The position numbers and the translations under genes were made by a program. 64,000 nucleotides of DNA from Aphrophora alni (lineage: Eukaryota; Arthropoda; Insecta; Hemiptera; Aphrophoridae). Below are positions 43,415 to 55,663 of the stretch, one piece after another. Each line of letters opens with the position of its first letter. The first letter of the stretch is position 1. Below the pieces are notes generated by a model. It saw only the letters and a program-made list of their open reading frames with translations, was not told the origin of the DNA and did no database searches. The stretch covers positions 20,521,177 through 20,585,176 of the forward strand of contig OY740768.1 of the NCBI GenBank assembly GCA_963513935.1, written 5' to 3'.

Positions 43415-45592
43415 AGAATTTCCTTTTTCTTGTGAAGGGAATGAGAGTAGTTTTTACCGGATTCACAGATAACTGTTCCTCCTGACACCACCTTTCCACC
43501 TGGTTAAAGGCAGCCTGCATAAGGTCACAAACAACACTCATGTCTCTACCTCTAACCACGATGGCCACATCATCAGCGTATCCCTGTGAGTAGAATCCTT
43601 TTCGTTTAAACGCCTAAGGATCTTATCCACTACCAGGTTCCATAACAGGGGGGATAAGACTCCGCCCTGAGCACATCCACGTCTAGCTCTGATCGTGATG
43701 ATTTCATCATACAGAGTAGCCTGGATTGACCTGTTGTTCAGCATGGCAGAGACCCATCCTACAACAGTCTTGTTCACTTCACAATCCTCCAAAGCACTAA
43801 TCATTGATTGTATTGAAGTGTTGCTGAAGGCTCCCTCTATGTCCAGAAACGCCCCCAGAGCTATTTCCTTTGCTTCCAGACTTTCCTCTATTCTACTTAC
43901 TATATGATGTAGAGCAGCCTCAGTGGACCTGCCTGGTCTGTAAACAAATTGATTATCGTGCAAGCCTGAACTCCTAAGCACGCTATATCTGATGTTAACA
44001 TCCAGAATTCTCTCCATAGCCTTTAGCAGGAAAGAGTTTAGGCAAATTGGTCTGTAGGCCTTGGCCTGAGCATATCCCGCTCTTCCAGGCTTTGGAGCGA
44101 AGACAACCCTCGCCACAGACCAATTCCTTGGAACATGGCGCAGCGCCAAGCTCGCCCGAAAAGCCCCCGTGATAACCGGCCTGAGCACCTCCAAACCCTC
44201 CTTGAGGAGTAAGGGAGTGATCCCGTCCGGCCCCGGGGCCCTGTGCGTCTCGAACGATCTAATAGCCCAGTCCACCTTATCCTCATTGATGAGTCTCCTC
44301 GAGCAGTTCCAGTCCGCTCTACGCGGACTTGCCCTAGTGTACAGGGAGGGATCACTTCCTCCCTCTATCTCGCAATCCGGGAAGTGACATCTCAGGAGTA
44401 CTTCCAGAGTCTCCCTTCCGGACTGCGTATACGAGCCATTTGGTTTTTCCAGAGAACCCACCATATTGGTATGTTCAGCCCTCAGGATCTTCTGGAGTCT
44501 AGCCGTTTCAGAGCACTCTTCCACTCTTTCACAGTACTTTCTCCAGGAATCCCGCTTGGCTTTCCGAATTGCTGAGTTATACTCAGTAAGTTTTTTGTGA
44601 TAGGATTCCCAGCAACCTTGATGTTTAGAGGCCTTGAACAGAGTTCTAACCTCCCTCTTCATTTTTGCTAGGTCCTTGTTCCACCACCTTACCGTGTCGT
44701 GTTTTTTCCTTTGTGTGAGGGGGCAGTTGGCCTGAAAAGCACCCTGCACCGCAGCCTGCAGCTGCACCGATACTTCTTCCAACTCCTCTATCCCCCTCAC
44801 TTCAGGCACTATATCCTGAACAGCCTGCCCCAAGTCTTCCCTGTACTTTTCCCAGTTCGTCCTTTTGGGGTTTCTGAACCAGATGACACTCTTCTGCTTC
44901 CACCTAATCTCGAATTGAATGTGCTGGTGATCTGCCAATGATGGCTCCACCGAGACCCTCCAACCCTTGATGAGTTGGGCAGTACGTTCAGTGCAGACTG
45001 TGATGTCAATGACCTCCCTCCTCACTCTGTTGATGAAGGTCGGTTTGTTACCTACATTAACTATATCTAAATTAAAACTAGACAAATAGTCAAATAGAGA
45101 CTTACCTCTTGCATTGCAGTTGGAGCTGCCCCATACAAGGTGATGCGCATTGGAATCCACTCCAAGGACTAGGTGTTCACCTTTCCTCTTCGCTTCTCCC
45201 ACAATGCGTGTAAACTCGTAAGTTGGAGGTGGATTGGCCGAGTCGAACGGGAAGTATGCAGAGCCTATGGTAATTTCTCCACACACCTCCTGGTCCTCCA
45301 ATCTCACCTTAGCTGCCACCAGATCCCTGGAACAGAACTCATTTAGCAAAAATACACTTAAATTCTTATTCACTAACATGCATGTTCTGGGAGCGTCCGA
45401 TGACGTATCGTACATCAGCCTGCCCCCAGAGTCTCCCAGCCCCAGAACCTTACCTTTCACCGCCCATGGCTCCTGGATCAGAGCCACATCGATGCCTTCG
45501 GCCTTGAATCTGCTGGCTAGGTTAAGGCTGGCCGCCTTTTTATGCTGAAGATTGGCCTGGACCACCTTCAGCACCTTCATTGGCTGCACCAT
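43415..45592 (-). pseudogene. Non-LTR ORF2: APE endonuclease and reverse transcriptase (frameshifted)
   Basis: Starts ATG 45592 (MVQPMKVLKVVQANLQHKKA). Endonuclease motifs: N14, IQEPW with E41, LGVDSNAHH with D146 and N148, ID196IT and ADHQHI with D221 and H222 (Ala replaces the usual Ser before DH). A Cys-poor linker follows (WNKDLAKMKREVR, HRAPGPDGITP). RT motifs: AYRPICLNSF, FVYRPGRST, FLDIEGAF with D584, and RRGCAQGGVLSPLLWN. After RRLNE (about residue 664) one base is missing in an A run near 43598-43602, and the frame falls to a stop at 43538. The shifted frame continues with KGFYSQGYADDVAIVV, whose catalytic box is at 43569-43580, then VERWCQEEQLSVNP to 43415. About a third of a normal ORF2 is missing at the C terminus. 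Confidence 0.88.
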
Positions 45593-45594
45593 CC

Positions 45595-46889
45595 CTAGTT
45601 TTTTTTACCAATGATCTGGAACTGGATCTGCCCAAGCCCAAGCCTAACCCTGAGGTTTCTCCTCTTGAGCATATCCAAATCCTTCTCATTGAGTCCAAGA
45701 ACCACTGTTCTCCCCTGAGGGCCAGTGGTTCTAGCATTGATGACCCTCCAATCTTTTGTCAAGATCGAGAGATCATGTTGCTGGATCCTGGACAGTATGT
45801 CCTCCACCTTTATCTTGTCCAATGGGGGCGGAAACCTGGTGATAACCTTGGTAATGTTAATCACCTTTTTCGCGTCCACCACCTCCAAGATGTTCCCTTT
45901 CCAGGGATTGAATATGGCTACAGCCTGCTCTAGCCACCCCTTGGTTTCTAGATTGCAGCACTGCAGTATCATAGCACCGCTTTCCAGCCTAGGCGACTCA
46001 TTGAAGCCTGGTAGACATCCATCTGAGAGGGGCCTCATCTGCGCAATGAGAGCAGACGAGAGCTCCAGGATGTCCTCCTCAGTGAGTAACCTTTCCGGAA
46101 AGTCCTTAGGCACCACCGCAACCCCGTAAGAAGTTAGCCTATCTGCATATGAGATTTCCAACCCCCTCCTTTGTCTCTTTGGTGCCTGGTTGACTCCAGA
46201 GCTTGAAGGACTGCTGACATCGGACCTTTGCCTTTTTGGCGTTCCTACATCAACAGCCGCTCCCCTGCTCATCGCAGTAGCTTTCGGGTGTTCCACCCAA
46301 GTGCCCGCAGCCTTCTTCTCCTCCTTCCGGCGCCTCTTCTTCTCACGATAGAAGGCGGCGCCTTACTTGGCTGTGTTACCAACGTGCATCCGGTTGATCC
46401 TGGATGCCGTTTGACTCAGATCTGCATCTGATGTGCTTGCCTCAGAGGGCGGTACAGTGGATCGACTTTCTGCCGTAGCAGACCTGTCGCCGCTGTCCCT
46501 TGAGGAAGTGGTAGCCTGCTCAACTGGAGCTTCAACCATCTCTTGACCTGCCATGTTTCTGGCCTGACCCATTGGGACTTCCAGTGGCATTTCTACATCG
46601 TCAAGGCGCAGACTGAGGACATTCTCAACTGGAGATTCCCTCTTTGCAAATGACCGCCTGTTCACTTCTGGTCTATTTTGATTGTCCATGAAGTTGTGTA
46701 TTGGGTTTTTGCCCCATCTAGGGTCCTGAGCAACGTTCTCACCATCCTCGGTGAGGCATTCGCCAGACAAAGTCCTCCCGCGACTCAGGCTCTCCGTAGC
46801 CCAGCCACTGCCCCTCGGCTGTCTATCCAGAGGACCTTCCCAGAACCGACCATGGAAACTGGGTTGTTCCTCCTTCAATAAGCCTACTC
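45595..46889 (-). pseudogene. Non-LTR ORF1 (DUF4780-like), interrupted by TAA
   Basis: One frame from about 46889 to TAG 45597-45595, with a single internal TAA at 46365-46363. On both sides the frame reads sensibly (NRMHVGNTAK, then GAAFYREKKRRRKEEKK). The N-terminal half is Ser/Arg/Glu-rich and disordered. A basic KRQR cluster leads into a conserved C-terminal domain (ISYADRLTSYGVAVV, GAMILQCCNLETKGWLEQAV, PWKGNILEVV) that I take as DUF4780-like, the nucleic-acid-binding part of such ORF1 proteins. No CCHC zinc knuckle is visible. The true start is unclear: a TGA precedes this frame at about 46890, while another frame upstream begins MRMRSGASAVAV, so a frameshift near 46880 is possible. Confidence 0.75.
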
Positions 46890-46989
46890 ACAGCAACAGC
46901 ACTTGCCCCACTACGCATTCGCATAGTGAGAACCCCTGATCTGGGCTTGCCAGACCCGATCGCGGCTCACCCAAGTCTCCAGAGCGCAA

Positions 46990-47330
46990 AGTGATGTGTT
47001 GGATCCAACCCTCCACAAAGAGCCTTCACCTCAATCACCAGCCACCCCTTCATCAAGGGTCACCGTATCGCCCAAGCAGGGTATACCTGGGCGCCCCACT
47101 TTCCCAGCAGGGGGGAGGAACCCCCTATCCAGGCCTATGTATGTCCTGCACTGGTCGCACTTCCCTATCATCTCTGTGTAGGTACTTGCCTGGGACAGAG
47201 AGAGATTTAATTACCTCTACCCAGGCTGTGCGGCGTCGGTACATTAGCCTGCACCCTCCTAGTCAAGACTAGAAGAGTGCAGTTTCCAGGTGACACTGCG
47301 TGGAAGAGTACCGTCCGACTTCGACACCCT
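46990..47330 (-). other. Non-LTR 5' untranslated region
   Basis: GC-rich non-coding sequence upstream of ORF1 on the minus strand. It starts with CGTCGGACGGTACTCTTCCA near 47322 and ends abruptly against AT-rich DNA. Such elements usually carry an internal Pol II promoter here; I see no clear initiator. Boundaries are set by composition only. Confidence 0.55.
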
Positions 47331-48144
47331 AAATTCATTATTTAGTATTATAATAATTATTATTAGAGTAATCTGTATTATATACTATTGTTTTAAATAC
47401 CGTCCATTTAATTACCTTTATTTTTTCAAAAATACATTTTCAACCATTTCGCTAGAATTAAAAAATAAATAACTTTTATTGGGTTTAAAGTGTTTATGCA
47501 AAACGAAACTATTATCACCTGTGATTATTAATCATAATTGTTTTTCTCGTGAATGATTTTGTAAAATTCGGTATAATCTCTTTATAAACTAATCACATAA
47601 AAGATAATATCTTTTTATTAAATTTGTTTACCTAAAGTTAAACATTTTGTAAAATATCTAATCAAGTGTATCAGGTTATTTAATCAGAGGAAGAGGAATG
47701 ATCTCAGTACAATGCAGAGCTCTGAGGTTAAAGATAAACAAAACAGCTGATGGCTCATGTGATTACATCGCATGAGCTTACTTTCAGAGAGATACAGGCA
47801 TAATTGACAATATCGTAATTCTACGAGAGTACTAGTGATGTATAGTTACAACTTTAATTTATATAAAACGAGCGGTTGGAAAGGTGATGTCATTTGCGTA
47901 CAGGTTCCACATAACCTTTGTATCCTTTACTTAAATTGAAACAGTTGTACTAATGGTTAACATCTCTCAAAATTAACTAAATTTAGCAACACACAATTTC
48001 TGAGACTCTTTTGTCCTTATTTAAAGTTCTTTTTATTTCATTAACGACCTCTATAGGTATGTCTGCTCCTTACAATCAGATTAACCCGTTGACATTCTTA
48101 AATAAGCAAAACTGAAGCAGCTAAATTTATATATATATATATAT
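47331..48144. other. AT-rich non-coding DNA
   Basis: No gene or element recognised between the non-LTR element and the tRNA-like repeats. A short (AT)n run occurs at about 48128-48143. Confidence 0.6.
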
Positions 48145-48310
48145 TGTTTCAAGTGAAAACTATTCGACCTAGACTAGGAATCGAACCCAGGACATTGGCT
48201 TTACGCACCAATGATCTACCAAGTGAGCTATCTTAGTCGCTTCCTAATACAAGGCGAACACTTCTCACTTGACTTTGCTTTATGCTACAATTTTCGAGCA
48301 ATCATATTAA
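48145..48310 (-). repeat. tRNA-like repeat (SINE), copy A, inverted
   Basis: On the minus strand the tRNA-like core is 48240-48165: TAGCTCACTTGGTAGATC gives the D arm/A box, then ATTGG and CCAAT form an anticodon-like stem with a nine-base loop, and CTGGGTTCGATTCCTAG forms a good T arm/B box. About 70 bases upstream of the core (CAAAGTCAAGTGAGAAGTG, TTAATATGATT) and the downstream TATTGTTTCA-type flank are shared with copies B and C. So the repeat unit is longer than the tRNA core. Confidence 0.8.
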
Positions 48311-48375
48311 CCTCGTTACACAAACGATATTGTAATTCATATCTACTCAACTTGCAACCTCTACGTATGTGTTTG

Positions 48376-48525
48376 CAGCAAAAAGCAAAGTCAAGTGAGA
48401 AGTGTACGCCCAGTAGGCTACTGGGAAGCGACTAGGATAGCTCAGTTGGTACAGGATTGGTGCGTAAAGCCAATGTCCTGGGTTCAATTCCCAGTCTAGG
48501 TCGTATATTGTTAAATTAATATGAT
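48376..48525 (+). repeat. tRNA-like repeat (SINE), copy B
   Basis: Core 48428-48503: GCGACTAGGATAGCTCAGTT at the 5' end, an anticodon-like stem as in copy A, and GGTTCAATTCC as B box. It is preceded by CAAAGTCAAGTGAGAAGTG. It is in direct orientation with copy C, whose upstream flank begins about 40 bases after this core. Confidence 0.8.
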
Positions 48526-48680
48526 TTCTCGTAAATTGCATCTAAATGCAAAGTCAAGTGAGAAGTGTTCGCCCTGTACTGGGAAGCGACTAGGGTATCT
48601 CAGTTGGTAAAGCATTGGTTCGTAAAGCCAAGGTCCTGCTATCGATTCCTAGTCTACGTCGTATATTTTTCACTTAAAAT
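48526..48680 (+). repeat. tRNA-like repeat (SINE), copy C
   Basis: Core 48586-48661. The T arm has changed (CTATCGATTCC), and the A-box region reads TATCTCAGTTGGTAAAGC. The preceding flank (GATTTCTCGTAAATTGCA...CAAAGTCAAGTGAGAAGTG) matches the flank of copy A. Copies B and C form a tandem pair. Confidence 0.8.
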
Positions 48681-51600
48681 ATTATTTATTATAATACTAG
48701 CTTGTATATAAAACGTATTAGCAATCAAATCAATAATTAAATATTTATATATTTATTATTGATATAATTATTATATATTTATATATATATATTTATAAAT
48801 GAATAACTTTTTCATAGTCTATGATAGTCAACAAGACGCGTTATTATGGGATATTAGTATAAGTCAAACAAAAGTTTACTTGATAACATTCCTATTTAGT
48901 TATAATAGTAAAAACATTTCAATCACACAAAATATAGTTAAAAATACAAACAAGAATAGAAAAAATAAATTTAGCAAATTTTTATTAGTATTATTATTTA
49001 TTGTAAAAACATTTCATGGAACGTTACCTTTCATTTGGTAATAATATGTGGCATAGATATCACCAAAGTGTCACGAAAAACCTTAGCGTATTTCAATTGT
49101 GGAAAATCCAAGAATTGGTATAACAGGAAAATGAAAAAGAGAATATGTAAACAATTATTAAGAAATAAGTCCTTTAAAATAAACATATGCTCTAATATAA
49201 AAATAAATGATGTATTATAAAAACTATAAATAAGTCGTGAAAATACCCTGACTACTTAATGCAGACCAATAATGTTTAATAATAAATCAAAATATCAGCC
49301 TGTGTGACTGAAACTATTTGACTTTCCACAGATAATTAATTACTACATCACTTACTGACACAGAACGTCTATTATGTATTTGACAAGAGTTTAAAACAAA
49401 AACAAAATCCCTTTTTTATAAATAAAAGCTTCAAAATTCCACACTGACTACAGTAATATCATTGGTCCGCTTCAATACAAAAATGTAAATTTGGAGGGTT
49501 TACTTAATAAACGAATGAAACTTGTTCAATTGTACACTAAATTAACTTGTAAAAGGTTTCTTGAAGATATGCACTCTATCTTAAGTTGTTTTATAAACAT
49601 TTTCTATTGAAATGAGTATTACGTTATCTATTTAGGTAATTGGGTAAATGTTTAACAATAACAATTTAATGAAACACTTTACAGAGAAGTTTTCAATATT
49701 AAGTGAAGGAAAGCTTAAAAGTGCATGAGAAAGATTTTATATGGACTATTGAACAACCTCCTTTTAAGAATATACTTCCAACACTGTAGTCTGAGTAACC
49801 AGTAAGTTATGAATGTAAAGTCGTACATTCCTACCTCCGTCGACCAACTTTTACATCTTAATGAATTTTATTGACCAAAATGAAAACAGTCAGTTTGCAA
49901 ATTTTGCTTATCAGTTTGATATCACAAGTTATCATTTATGATACAAATTAATTTTGACAAATTATAATAAAATTAAATTTTGATTAGAACTTGTGTCTTG
50001 GTTACGTTGTAAAATAACAATTTGGTGACGATTACTGTGACCAATAATGTGGCATGAAATAATTTAAAACCACCGAGGATATCTACTTCTTTTTAGCAGA
50101 CGCCAATATTGTGTTTTGAGTCTGTATTAAGCCAGGGTAGTCACATGTTAAAATTTTCAATTTTTCTTATCTGTAAATTGATAGTTATGGTTTGATTCTT
50201 TGTTATAAACAGTGTTATAATATATTAAAATTTATTCCATTCACTATAACACTTGAAATACAACAAATGAAGAAAGAAGAAAAGTTTGTCAAACCCGCTG
50301 ATAGTCTAAACTTATTACCATAACGTTGAATGTTGTTGAAAAGCAGTTCATGAAAATCATTTTTTCAATAGACTATGCATAAGCTCTTTGTCGTAGATTT
50401 AAACTGTTCATGACTAAAACGAAAAGACTCTGTAATTTAATTTGTATATATATTTAAAGGCACAATTTGCAATAAATATTGGATCACATTACTTTCATTT
50501 TAATATTTTGTGATGGTACAAACTCAATATCATTATGTACAAATGTAATGGGGGTACTTTATCCTTGAAATATCTTTCTTTACAAATTTGATTCAAATAC
50601 ACCGTTGTATCTCTATAGCACTTTAAATATGATGCAAGTGTTCTAATTCAACTATAAATATCCTCTATTGCTTAAATATACTCTATGCTTTGAAATATAC
50701 TTTACATGTTTATAAAATACTTTGTTTGTAATTTTCCCAACGATGTTTTATCATACATATATCTGAAATTTGATCGTTCAAAGTATGGTTGTGATAAAAG
50801 AATGAATTAAGATTATCCATAGACGGTCATTAACAAAGTATAAATAGACAAGTTTAGAAAAGTAGTGTACTATTACTTCCGAACTAATGTGTATTTTTTT
50901 TCCTACTTGTTGGAAGTCGAAAAACCTTTGGGTCATCATACCCTTATAAGTAATAAAATAACATAAAATAAAAAAGACGCCTATCCCTCGAATATAATAA
51001 TAGCGGCAGAGTCTGAAAGGAACAAGAGTTATCAAAGTGAGAACTGATAATAAATATGAAAGAGAGATATCTACACTAAGAATGCATGAAGAAAGGTGTA
51101 GACTCTGCGAGGGTTCTCGTGAATGCTACACGCGGACTTACCATCTACAACTACAATTCTGCTTTCATACAGTTAAAAATACGATCATGAGTTCATCTAC
51201 TCATTAAATACTTACATTTCTATACGATAATATTAATTGTGTTTTCTCACTAAAATTAAATTGATATAAATTTTAACTTTCGTGTTTATTATTCTATTTA
51301 GTTAAAAATTGCATTGACCAAACAATCACATGCTTGCACATAATTTGACATTTTTTTTAAAAAGGAGATACAGTTGACGAGCTTATATTTATTATTTAAT
51401 TTATATATCTATTTATCACTGAGAAAAATTTCAGGTTTTGAAATTAATCTTAAAATGAAAATGTAATTTATTAGTAGAATGCTGTAGGCCTACATAACGG
51501 GTCTATAAGGATTTTTAACAAAAAATCGAAATAATACGTGAAGGATTAGGATAATGATTCATAAACAATGAAATAGCAAATAAACTGTCATTTGACACAA

Positions 51601-52321
51601 CACATGTACAACATGGAAATCTTTACATATTCGAAATATTTACTACAAAATTAGACTAAGACATAAAATCAAACTTTATTCAAATGTAGATAACCTTTTA
51701 CTAGTATACCAGCAATAGAGGACTTTTTGATATATTTTAACAATTTTTTTGAAGAAGTTAAAAAAACAAACACAAACCGGGGGGGACCTGTTTGAAAAAA
51801 TAACTATGGAACGGAAGTGTAATAATTGTTGGGAATAGTCATGCTAGATATAGTGATTTGTGTTCTGATAATCATCGTAGATGGCGCGGGTATCAAGTTA
51901 GTATATTTTTATAAATATTATATATTAATACCAGTTTATACTTTCTAGTATTTAGTTAAAACCCTCGTTTTTATAGGAAAAACTTTTTATAGTTCTATTC
52001 GTGTAATATATAAGCATTAAGAAATAAAATTAATGTGTTCTTCACAGCTTGTTGTAATAAAATGCTACACTGCTTCTGTAGAAACAGAATATATATTAAG
52101 GAATAGAAGAAAAAACGACTACTTAAAAAAAAATTAGAAACTTATTAATTCTATTTGGAAGGTAGTTTCTAAATATCAGTATATATACTATACTGTATAT
52201 ATGTATTTGATTTTAATAAATATTATTAAAAACAACTTTCTTTGTCATTATATTAATACATGTTGTTTGGTCTATTGTTATTTTTATTGCCTTTCTTTTG
52301 TTATCTTTTATTCATAATTCG
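48681..52321. other. Gene-free AT-rich DNA
   Basis: No recognisable gene, RNA or mobile element. Open frames (for example 48799-49041 and 50778-51035) are short and of background composition. Confidence 0.6.
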
Positions 52322-52521
52322 NNNNNNNNNNNNNNNNNNNNNNNNNNNNNNNNNNNNNNNNNNNNNNNNNNNNNNNNNNNNNNNNNNNNNNNNNNNNNNN
52401 NNNNNNNNNNNNNNNNNNNNNNNNNNNNNNNNNNNNNNNNNNNNNNNNNNNNNNNNNNNNNNNNNNNNNNNNNNNNNNNNNNNNNNNNNNNNNNNNNNNN
52501 NNNNNNNNNNNNNNNNNNNNN
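52322..52521. other. Assembly gap (200 N)
   Basis: Exactly 200 N; a round number suggests a conventional gap size rather than a measured one. Order and distance across this point are therefore less certain. Confidence 0.99.
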
Positions 52522-53580
52522 TAACCAATATATAATACATTTTATATTGATATTTATTTTTTTATATATATAAAAAAATAATGATAATATTTTAATTTAT
52601 TTATTAGTAACCCAATAACTCCTAATTTATAAATAGTTTAGAAGGTAACAAAATTAGGATTAAAAAAAAAAAACTCTAAATTAATTAAGTTTTACCAAAG
52701 CAAAACCTGAGAACAAGTCATGATTAAAGTGCATTACATTTAGAAATACCAATGATTTTTCTAAAACACAGAAATCATTTTCTTTTTGTGAATAATTCAA
52801 TACGAAAAAAGATTGGTTTCTTTCCAATAACGAACATTAAGAAATAATAATTCTAAAAAAACCTTTTTATTTAAAACCCATATTTAAACCTATTTCTTCG
52901 ACAAAAGTTTACATTAATTGACTTTAAGATATTATGTTTTAGAAATGTGAAATTTAATGATTTATTAGCGGATTAATTTACAAATAAAACTGATTCTTTG
53001 TCTCACCTCTGAAGTTCACAGAAAAGGTAATTGAAAGCGATTGTTGAAATGAGAAAAAGAAGCGAAGAAAAGTCAATTGGTATAAACTTGAGTAGAGAAA
53101 GCTAATGATGTGGAAAGCTATTTTATATCTTCATTCTATGAACATGGTAATTTTGAAGTTCTCCGATCCTCAGAATATTCTGCCCCTAGTAAACAATAAT
53201 TTCCATTAACACTATAATGAGAGTGAATTGTATTTACTAAGGAAAAACAAGATTTTATATTTTCCAATCAAATATTATTTTTTCTATATAATCCCCATAT
53301 TTTACACAATATAACGACAATCAATAATAGTTTGATAATTGTAGATTATGTATCTCTCTTTCACTGAACTACAGCGCTTTTTTCTTCTCTTTCTCACTCT
53401 CATTCGACTACTTTATTACTACAGCGCTTTATTATCCGTTCTAATCCTCTCTCTCTTTCACTCAACTACAGCACTTCCTTCTTTTCTTTCTCTCACTGGA
53501 ATACCGTGTGTTTTCTTCTATTTCTCCTTCACTTCACTTCTGCGATTTTTTCCCTCTCTTTATATTATCATGCATTATCT
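52522..53580. other. AT-rich non-coding DNA
   Basis: No feature recognised. From about 53350 the sequence becomes pyrimidine-rich, with repeats of CTACAGCGCTTTATTA/TTTCTTCTCTTT type (ACTACAGCGCTT at about 53368 and 53419, ACTACAGCACTT at 53464), leading into the (CT)n tract. Confidence 0.6.
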
Positions 53581-53581
53581 T

Positions 53582-53586
53582 CACTC

Positions 53587-53682
<96 letters not shown>

Positions 53683-53700
53683 TCTCTCTATCCCTCTCCC
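53582..53700. repeat. (CT)n microsatellite
   Basis: About 90 bases of pure CT, then an imperfect CTTT/CTCT stretch. Leu-Ser open frames across it are artefacts. Confidence 0.97.
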
Positions 53701-54830
53701 ACACCTTTACTGCGTTTTCAATCTAGAAAGTAAACATACTTTAATTAATAGTATGTTTTCTTCTGAAAGTTCTACTTTGATGCACCAACTATAATATTAA
53801 CATATCACATAACAAAAATTGTTACGTTATGTAGGCTATTTTTTTTATTTTTGTATTCCTACAATTTGTTATTGGAGTGTTTTCATTAAGAAGGACATGG
53901 TATTTTAATTTTAATTGTACCGACAGAAGAGAGAAGAAATGATTACATAAATATTTCTTATGTAAAATTCTAGTTCAAGTATGAAATGTAATGATAGATA
54001 GCAAATATTACAGATAACACCAATATGTTTATATAATTTCATCATTATTTCATTAAATTAGTGATTCACTAAAATGGATAAATCTGAGTAGCGGTACAAG
54101 TTTTTTTTTATCATGATGTGTATTCTCAGTAGCTCCTGACTGGTTTAAATTATTAATTATGTTTTTTTACGACGGAAAGGAGAATCATCCGAATTCTCAA
54201 ATTTTGTAATCTTGTATACAAACATTAATCACACTGCCATGCATCTTAATGAAATTTCACATGTATGTTAAGAATTGAGTAATGATGTAAAACATACTTA
54301 AAATATTTCCGTTATTTTACTATACTACTAAGGAATTATTATTCACTTTATAATTTCATTTAAAAGGAAGTCTGACTGAAACTATATTATATTCTTATGA
54401 TATAGTGAATGATTTATGATGATTTAAACGTAAACGTGTTTAAAATAAATTTCGAACAGCTATTGCACTAATTTGGTATGATTTGAGCTTTTCCTTCAGT
54501 TTCGTTTTTTTTAAAAATAATAAGCTGTTTATTGTGTGTCTTAAATTTTACACACCAACACTCTCTATTATTAAATTATTGATTTCTCACCAAGATATAT
54601 TGAGGAATATTTTTTACATAATTCATAATATTATCTGAATATATGTTATTAATTATTGTATATTATTATAGTAAAATGAGATTAACAAATTTAATAATAT
54701 ATATCTTAAAATACTTTATGATGTCTGTGTATCTGTCACGTATTTTTGATTAAAATAAGTATCATTGGATATAATATTTCTCTAATAGCTAAAAGTCATA
54801 AAATTTAGATCAAATTTTATAATTTAATTT

Positions 54831-54833
<3 letters not shown>

Positions 54834-54887
<54 letters not shown>
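54834..54887. repeat. (TA)n microsatellite
   Basis: About 54 bases of TA dinucleotide. Confidence 0.95.
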
Positions 54888-54893
<6 letters not shown>

Positions 54894-55604
54894 ATCTGGA
54901 ATACAATATTTAATTAAAGTTTAAAGGATGTATCCACACAATTTTTATTCTATGAGATGTATTAATTATTAAATTTACATCCTTGTTTAGTAAAATATTC
55001 ATTATACTACTAAAAATATGTTTCTATAAAAAAAATAAACAAAAGATGAAACGTTTGCTTACAAATTGTTTTACTTCATAATTAAACATGAACTAAGTCA
55101 TTATAACTTCTCTTTTGCAAAGACACATTGTAATATAATTATCGTCAAGCAACGACGGAGTACTTTGATGTCTTTGTTTTAAACTTAATTATAAATCCAT
55201 AAAGGATACCTCAAGCTTCCAAAGTTCTGACAATGAAAAACATAAATAAACAGCATTCATAATGAATACTTGTTTTTACCATCAGACTATTGCCAAATTT
55301 TAAGGAAAACTTGTGTTAAATAAATTTTGAAGCACTTTAATATTTGAGGGAATTAAAGAAAAACAGCATAATTATTGGTGAACGATTACATTTATTTATA
55401 CATAAATGTACTTAAAACAAAAATATATGTATATTAGGTTTACAAAATAAACATACACGTTTGCATTACTTTATATATAGCACAAATTCATGTACGAAAC
55501 TAACATAATCTTGAGATGTAAAGATTGTTATATAGATATAAAGAATCCAAGGTCATGTAAATGAGCATATTATTTAACTTAAATAAAATAAAATAAAAAA
55601 ATTT

Positions 55605-55607
<3 letters not shown>

Positions 55608-55658
<51 letters not shown>
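55608..55658. repeat. (TA)n microsatellite
   Basis: About 51 bases of TA dinucleotide. Confidence 0.95.

Positions 55659-55663
<5 letters not shown>

Larger units (their letters stand above)
43414..47330 (-). mobile_element. Non-LTR retrotransposon (R1/LOA/Jockey group), 3'-truncated
   Basis: A block of clearly higher GC whose right edge is sharp near 47330. Read on the minus strand it has a 5' untranslated region (about 46990-47330), ORF1 (to 45595) and ORF2 starting two bases after the ORF1 stop. ORF2 holds an APE-type endonuclease and an RT. The sequence is recognisable only as far as about 17 residues past the RT thumb start and is then interrupted by the Tc1/mariner element. Beyond that element (below 42402) I recognise no continuation, so the rest of ORF2, the 3' UTR and the tail are missing. 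Each ORF carries at least one inactivating mutation. Confidence 0.88.

Noticed and set aside
43695..46939. Several plus-strand open frames of 60-134 codons over the non-LTR element
   Set aside because: They are shadows of ORF1 and ORF2, which run on the minus strand and carry the recognised motifs.
48165..48661. Three functional tRNA genes
   Set aside because: The anticodon stem closes a nine-base loop, the acceptor stem pairs imperfectly, and all three share long non-tRNA flanks; they are repeats.
52260..52573. Open frames across the gap
   Set aside because: They consist of undetermined residues from the 200 N.
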